Assembly: GCA_017517275.1 (NCBI GenBank)
Contig: JAFWZX010000037.1
Span: 1-42,993 of the forward strand
Length of the DNA: 42,993 nt
Direction: 5' to 3'
DNA from: Clostridia bacterium
GTDB taxonomy: Bacteria; Bacillota; Clostridia; UBA1212; UBA1255
Each line of letters opens with the position of its first letter. Position 1 is the stretch's first letter. The notes under the pieces are model-generated. The model ran no database searches and was not told where the DNA came from. It saw only the letters and a program-made list of their open reading frames with translations. The translations under genes and the position numbers were made by a program. Below, piece after piece: positions 42,189 through 42,993 of this stretch.

Positions 42189-42273
42189 TCTCTTCACTTT
42201 TCTCTATTCGTTCTTCTCTCTTCTCTAAAATTGTCGTTTCCAGAGAAAAGATAAGAGTGAAAAGAGAAGAGAA
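42189..42273. repeat. Long imperfect inverted repeat with a third copy of the terminator arm in its loop
   Basis: A pyrimidine tract of CTCTT units (about 42189-42226) is mirrored by a purine tract of AGAGA units (42242-42273). Best-paired parts are TCTCTTCTCT with AGAGAAAAGA (9 of 10) and CTCTTCACTTTTC with GAAAAGAGAAGAG-like bases. The loop (42227-42241) contains ATTGTCGTTTC (42230-42240), identical to the right arm of the ssrA terminator. A reading frame on the minus strand here is low-complexity and is not a gene. Confidence 0.75.
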
Positions 42274-42279
42274 AAGGTA

Positions 42280-42296
42280 GCTTTGCTTCGCAAAGC
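42280..42296. repeat. Short GC hairpin ahead of the four-helix-bundle gene
   Basis: GCTTTGC-TTC-GCAAAGC, a 7-bp perfect stem with a triloop, directly after the long inverted repeat and 50 bases before the next gene. No U-run in either direction. Confidence 0.7.
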
Positions 42297-42346
42297 ATTG
42301 ATTTGAAAAACGAATTATGATATAACACATTCAGAGGTGATGATAA

Positions 42347-42697
42347 ATGAACAGTCCTTTACTCGATAAATCTCTCGATTTTGCAACACAAATCGTATTG
42401 TTTTATGAAGAGTTTTCCAAATTGAAAAAAGATACCACTATCGCCAAACAATTACTTCGTTCCGCGACAAGCATAGGTGCAAACATAAACGAAGCCATTT
42501 ACGGAAACAGTAAAGCTGATTTTATATCCAAGCTTCATATTTCTCTTAAGGAAACAGGAGAAAGTATTTATTGGCTCACACTTTTGAAAAGAACTAAATT
42601 AATTGATTACGATTTTGATAGCTTACTTTCTCTTGCTGAAGAAATCAAGCGAATGCTGATTGCATCACTTAATACCGCAAAGGAGAACGGCAAATGA
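42347..42697 (+). CDS. Four-helix-bundle protein (23S rRNA IVS / S23 family)
   Basis: 116 aa, four amphipathic helices: LDFATQIVLFYEEFSK, IAKQLLRSATSIGANINEAI, FISKLHISLKETGESIYWL, and SLAEEIKRMLIASL. The Q-L-x-R-S-A-T-S-I-G-A-N-I-x-E-A motif and LKE(T/A)xESxYWL define the family, first known from intervening sequences inserted in 23S rRNA and also related to Avd of diversity-generating retroelements. Function: probably nucleic-acid binding, not settled. GAGGTGAT lies upstream. Overlaps the next gene by 4 bases. Confidence 0.93.
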   Translation: MNSPLLDKSLDFATQIVLFYEEFSKLKKDTTIAKQLLRSATSIGANINEAIYGNSKADFISKLHISLKETGESIYWLTLLKRTKLIDYDFDSLLSLAEEIKRMLIASLNTAKENGK

Positions 42698-42993
42698 ATA
42701 AATGGATTATTGAAGATTGGGCTTTTGATGTGGAAGTAATTTGCGGAGAAGCAAAGAATTGCAGACTTGGATTAGAAAAGGGAGACCTTTTTCATTTTGA
42801 ATACGAAACACCTCAAGGCTTCTGCCCTCGAGCTATGGCGGAAATTTATACTTGGTGTGAAGTAGTTAGATGTGGCGGTGACTTTACGTACAGAGGTGCA
42901 AAAGATAAATATAAAATAGAAATTCCTTGTCCGTGCCATTGTTTGCAATTTTGCCTTACTGCCGTTCCAATAAATAGGGATCAAAATGGAAAC
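42694..42993 (+). CDS. TIGR04076-type cysteine-rich protein, 3' end outside window
   Basis: 100 codons visible from ATGA overlap with the preceding stop (AAGGAG 8 nt upstream), no stop before the edge. It shows the TIGR04076 pattern: an N-terminal beta strand VEVICGEAKNCRLGLEKGD, then GFCPRAMAEIYTW, GGDF, and a Cys-rich CPCHCLQFCLTAV. At least nine cysteines suggest metal binding. Function unknown. Translational coupling to the four-helix-bundle gene is the clearest clue to a joint role. Confidence 0.82.
   Translation, partial: MNKWIIEDWAFDVEVICGEAKNCRLGLEKGDLFHFEYETPQGFCPRAMAEIYTWCEVVRCGGDFTYRGAKDKYKIEIPCPCHCLQFCLTAVPINRDQNGN

Noticed and set aside
42142..42330. Minus-strand open frame of 62 codons over the ssrA terminator and inverted repeat
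   Set aside because: Composition is E/K/R-rich repeats produced by the purine/pyrimidine palindrome, no convincing ribosome site, and it covers the tmRNA terminator. Treated as a by-product of the repeat.
42347..42697. Four-helix-bundle gene as the Avd accessory gene of a diversity-generating retroelement
   Set aside because: No reverse transcriptase and no template/variable repeat pair is visible in the window. The right edge is close, so this cannot be fully excluded, but nothing supports it here.
1..42993. CRISPR arrays, tRNA or rRNA genes, T-box or vitamin riboswitches, transposases
   Set aside because: Looked for on both strands; no regular spaced repeats, no cloverleaf besides the tRNA-like ends of ssrA, and no recognisable riboswitch core or transposase motif was found.

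Overview
The window looks like chromosomal DNA from a spore-forming, AT-rich member of the Clostridia (gut Oscillospirales/Lachnospirales-like; inferred from gene content, not from a database match). Supporting signs are an alpha/beta-type small acid-soluble spore protein, two YitT proteins, a DUF6273 protein, an LTA-synthase-like enzyme, FakA/DegV, an alr-MazEF-type cluster, zinc-ribbon forms of S14 and L36, and a clostridial S10-spc-alpha order. No rRNA, tRNA, CRISPR array, prophage or transposase gene was seen. No stretch over 300 bases lacks a gene; the longest gaps (about 444-620, 35846-36013 and 42142-42346) hold hairpins or promoters, described below.

Layout. 1-443: a GNAT acyltransferase cut by the left edge. 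5324-621 (minus): a compact sugar operon (GH2 glycosidase, membrane-anchored DUF6273 protein, TIM-barrel isomerase/epimerase, Gfo/Idh/MocA oxidoreductase), preceded by yitT. 6443-6879 (plus): a DUF378 membrane protein paired with a spore SASP. 7034-9253 (plus): an LTA-synthase-like sulfatase-fold enzyme. 9338-11045 (plus): PadR-DUF1700-DUF4097, an envelope regulatory module. 13605-11052 (minus): DegV (FakB) and FakA. 14388-13780: a membrane-bound XRE regulator. 17502-14470 (minus): small exported protein, nnrD, alr, a shortened MazE-like antitoxin, mazF.

35845-17534 (minus) is the core: rpsJ to rplQ (S10, spc and alpha operons with secY, adk, map, infA, rpoA) led by a textbook promoter at 35922-35950, then a strong terminator, then ecfA1-ecfA2-ecfT. 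Three intercistronic stretches are unusually structured: rpsJ-rplC, rpmJ-rpsM, and the rplQ-ecfA1 terminator that overlaps a possible ecfA1 start.

To the right of the ribosomal block are a second yitT (minus), a membrane-anchored DUF5050-type protein (plus), an operon of an unknown 110-aa protein with a NadD-YqeK fusion and rsfS (minus), an EFR1-type flavodoxin/ferredoxin (minus), then smpB and ssrA (plus). Beyond ssrA lies a compound inverted repeat followed by a four-helix-bundle (23S rRNA IVS/S23-type) gene, translationally coupled to a TIGR04076-type gene that runs off the edge. This last stretch is the most element-like part of the window and the best candidate for something not well described.
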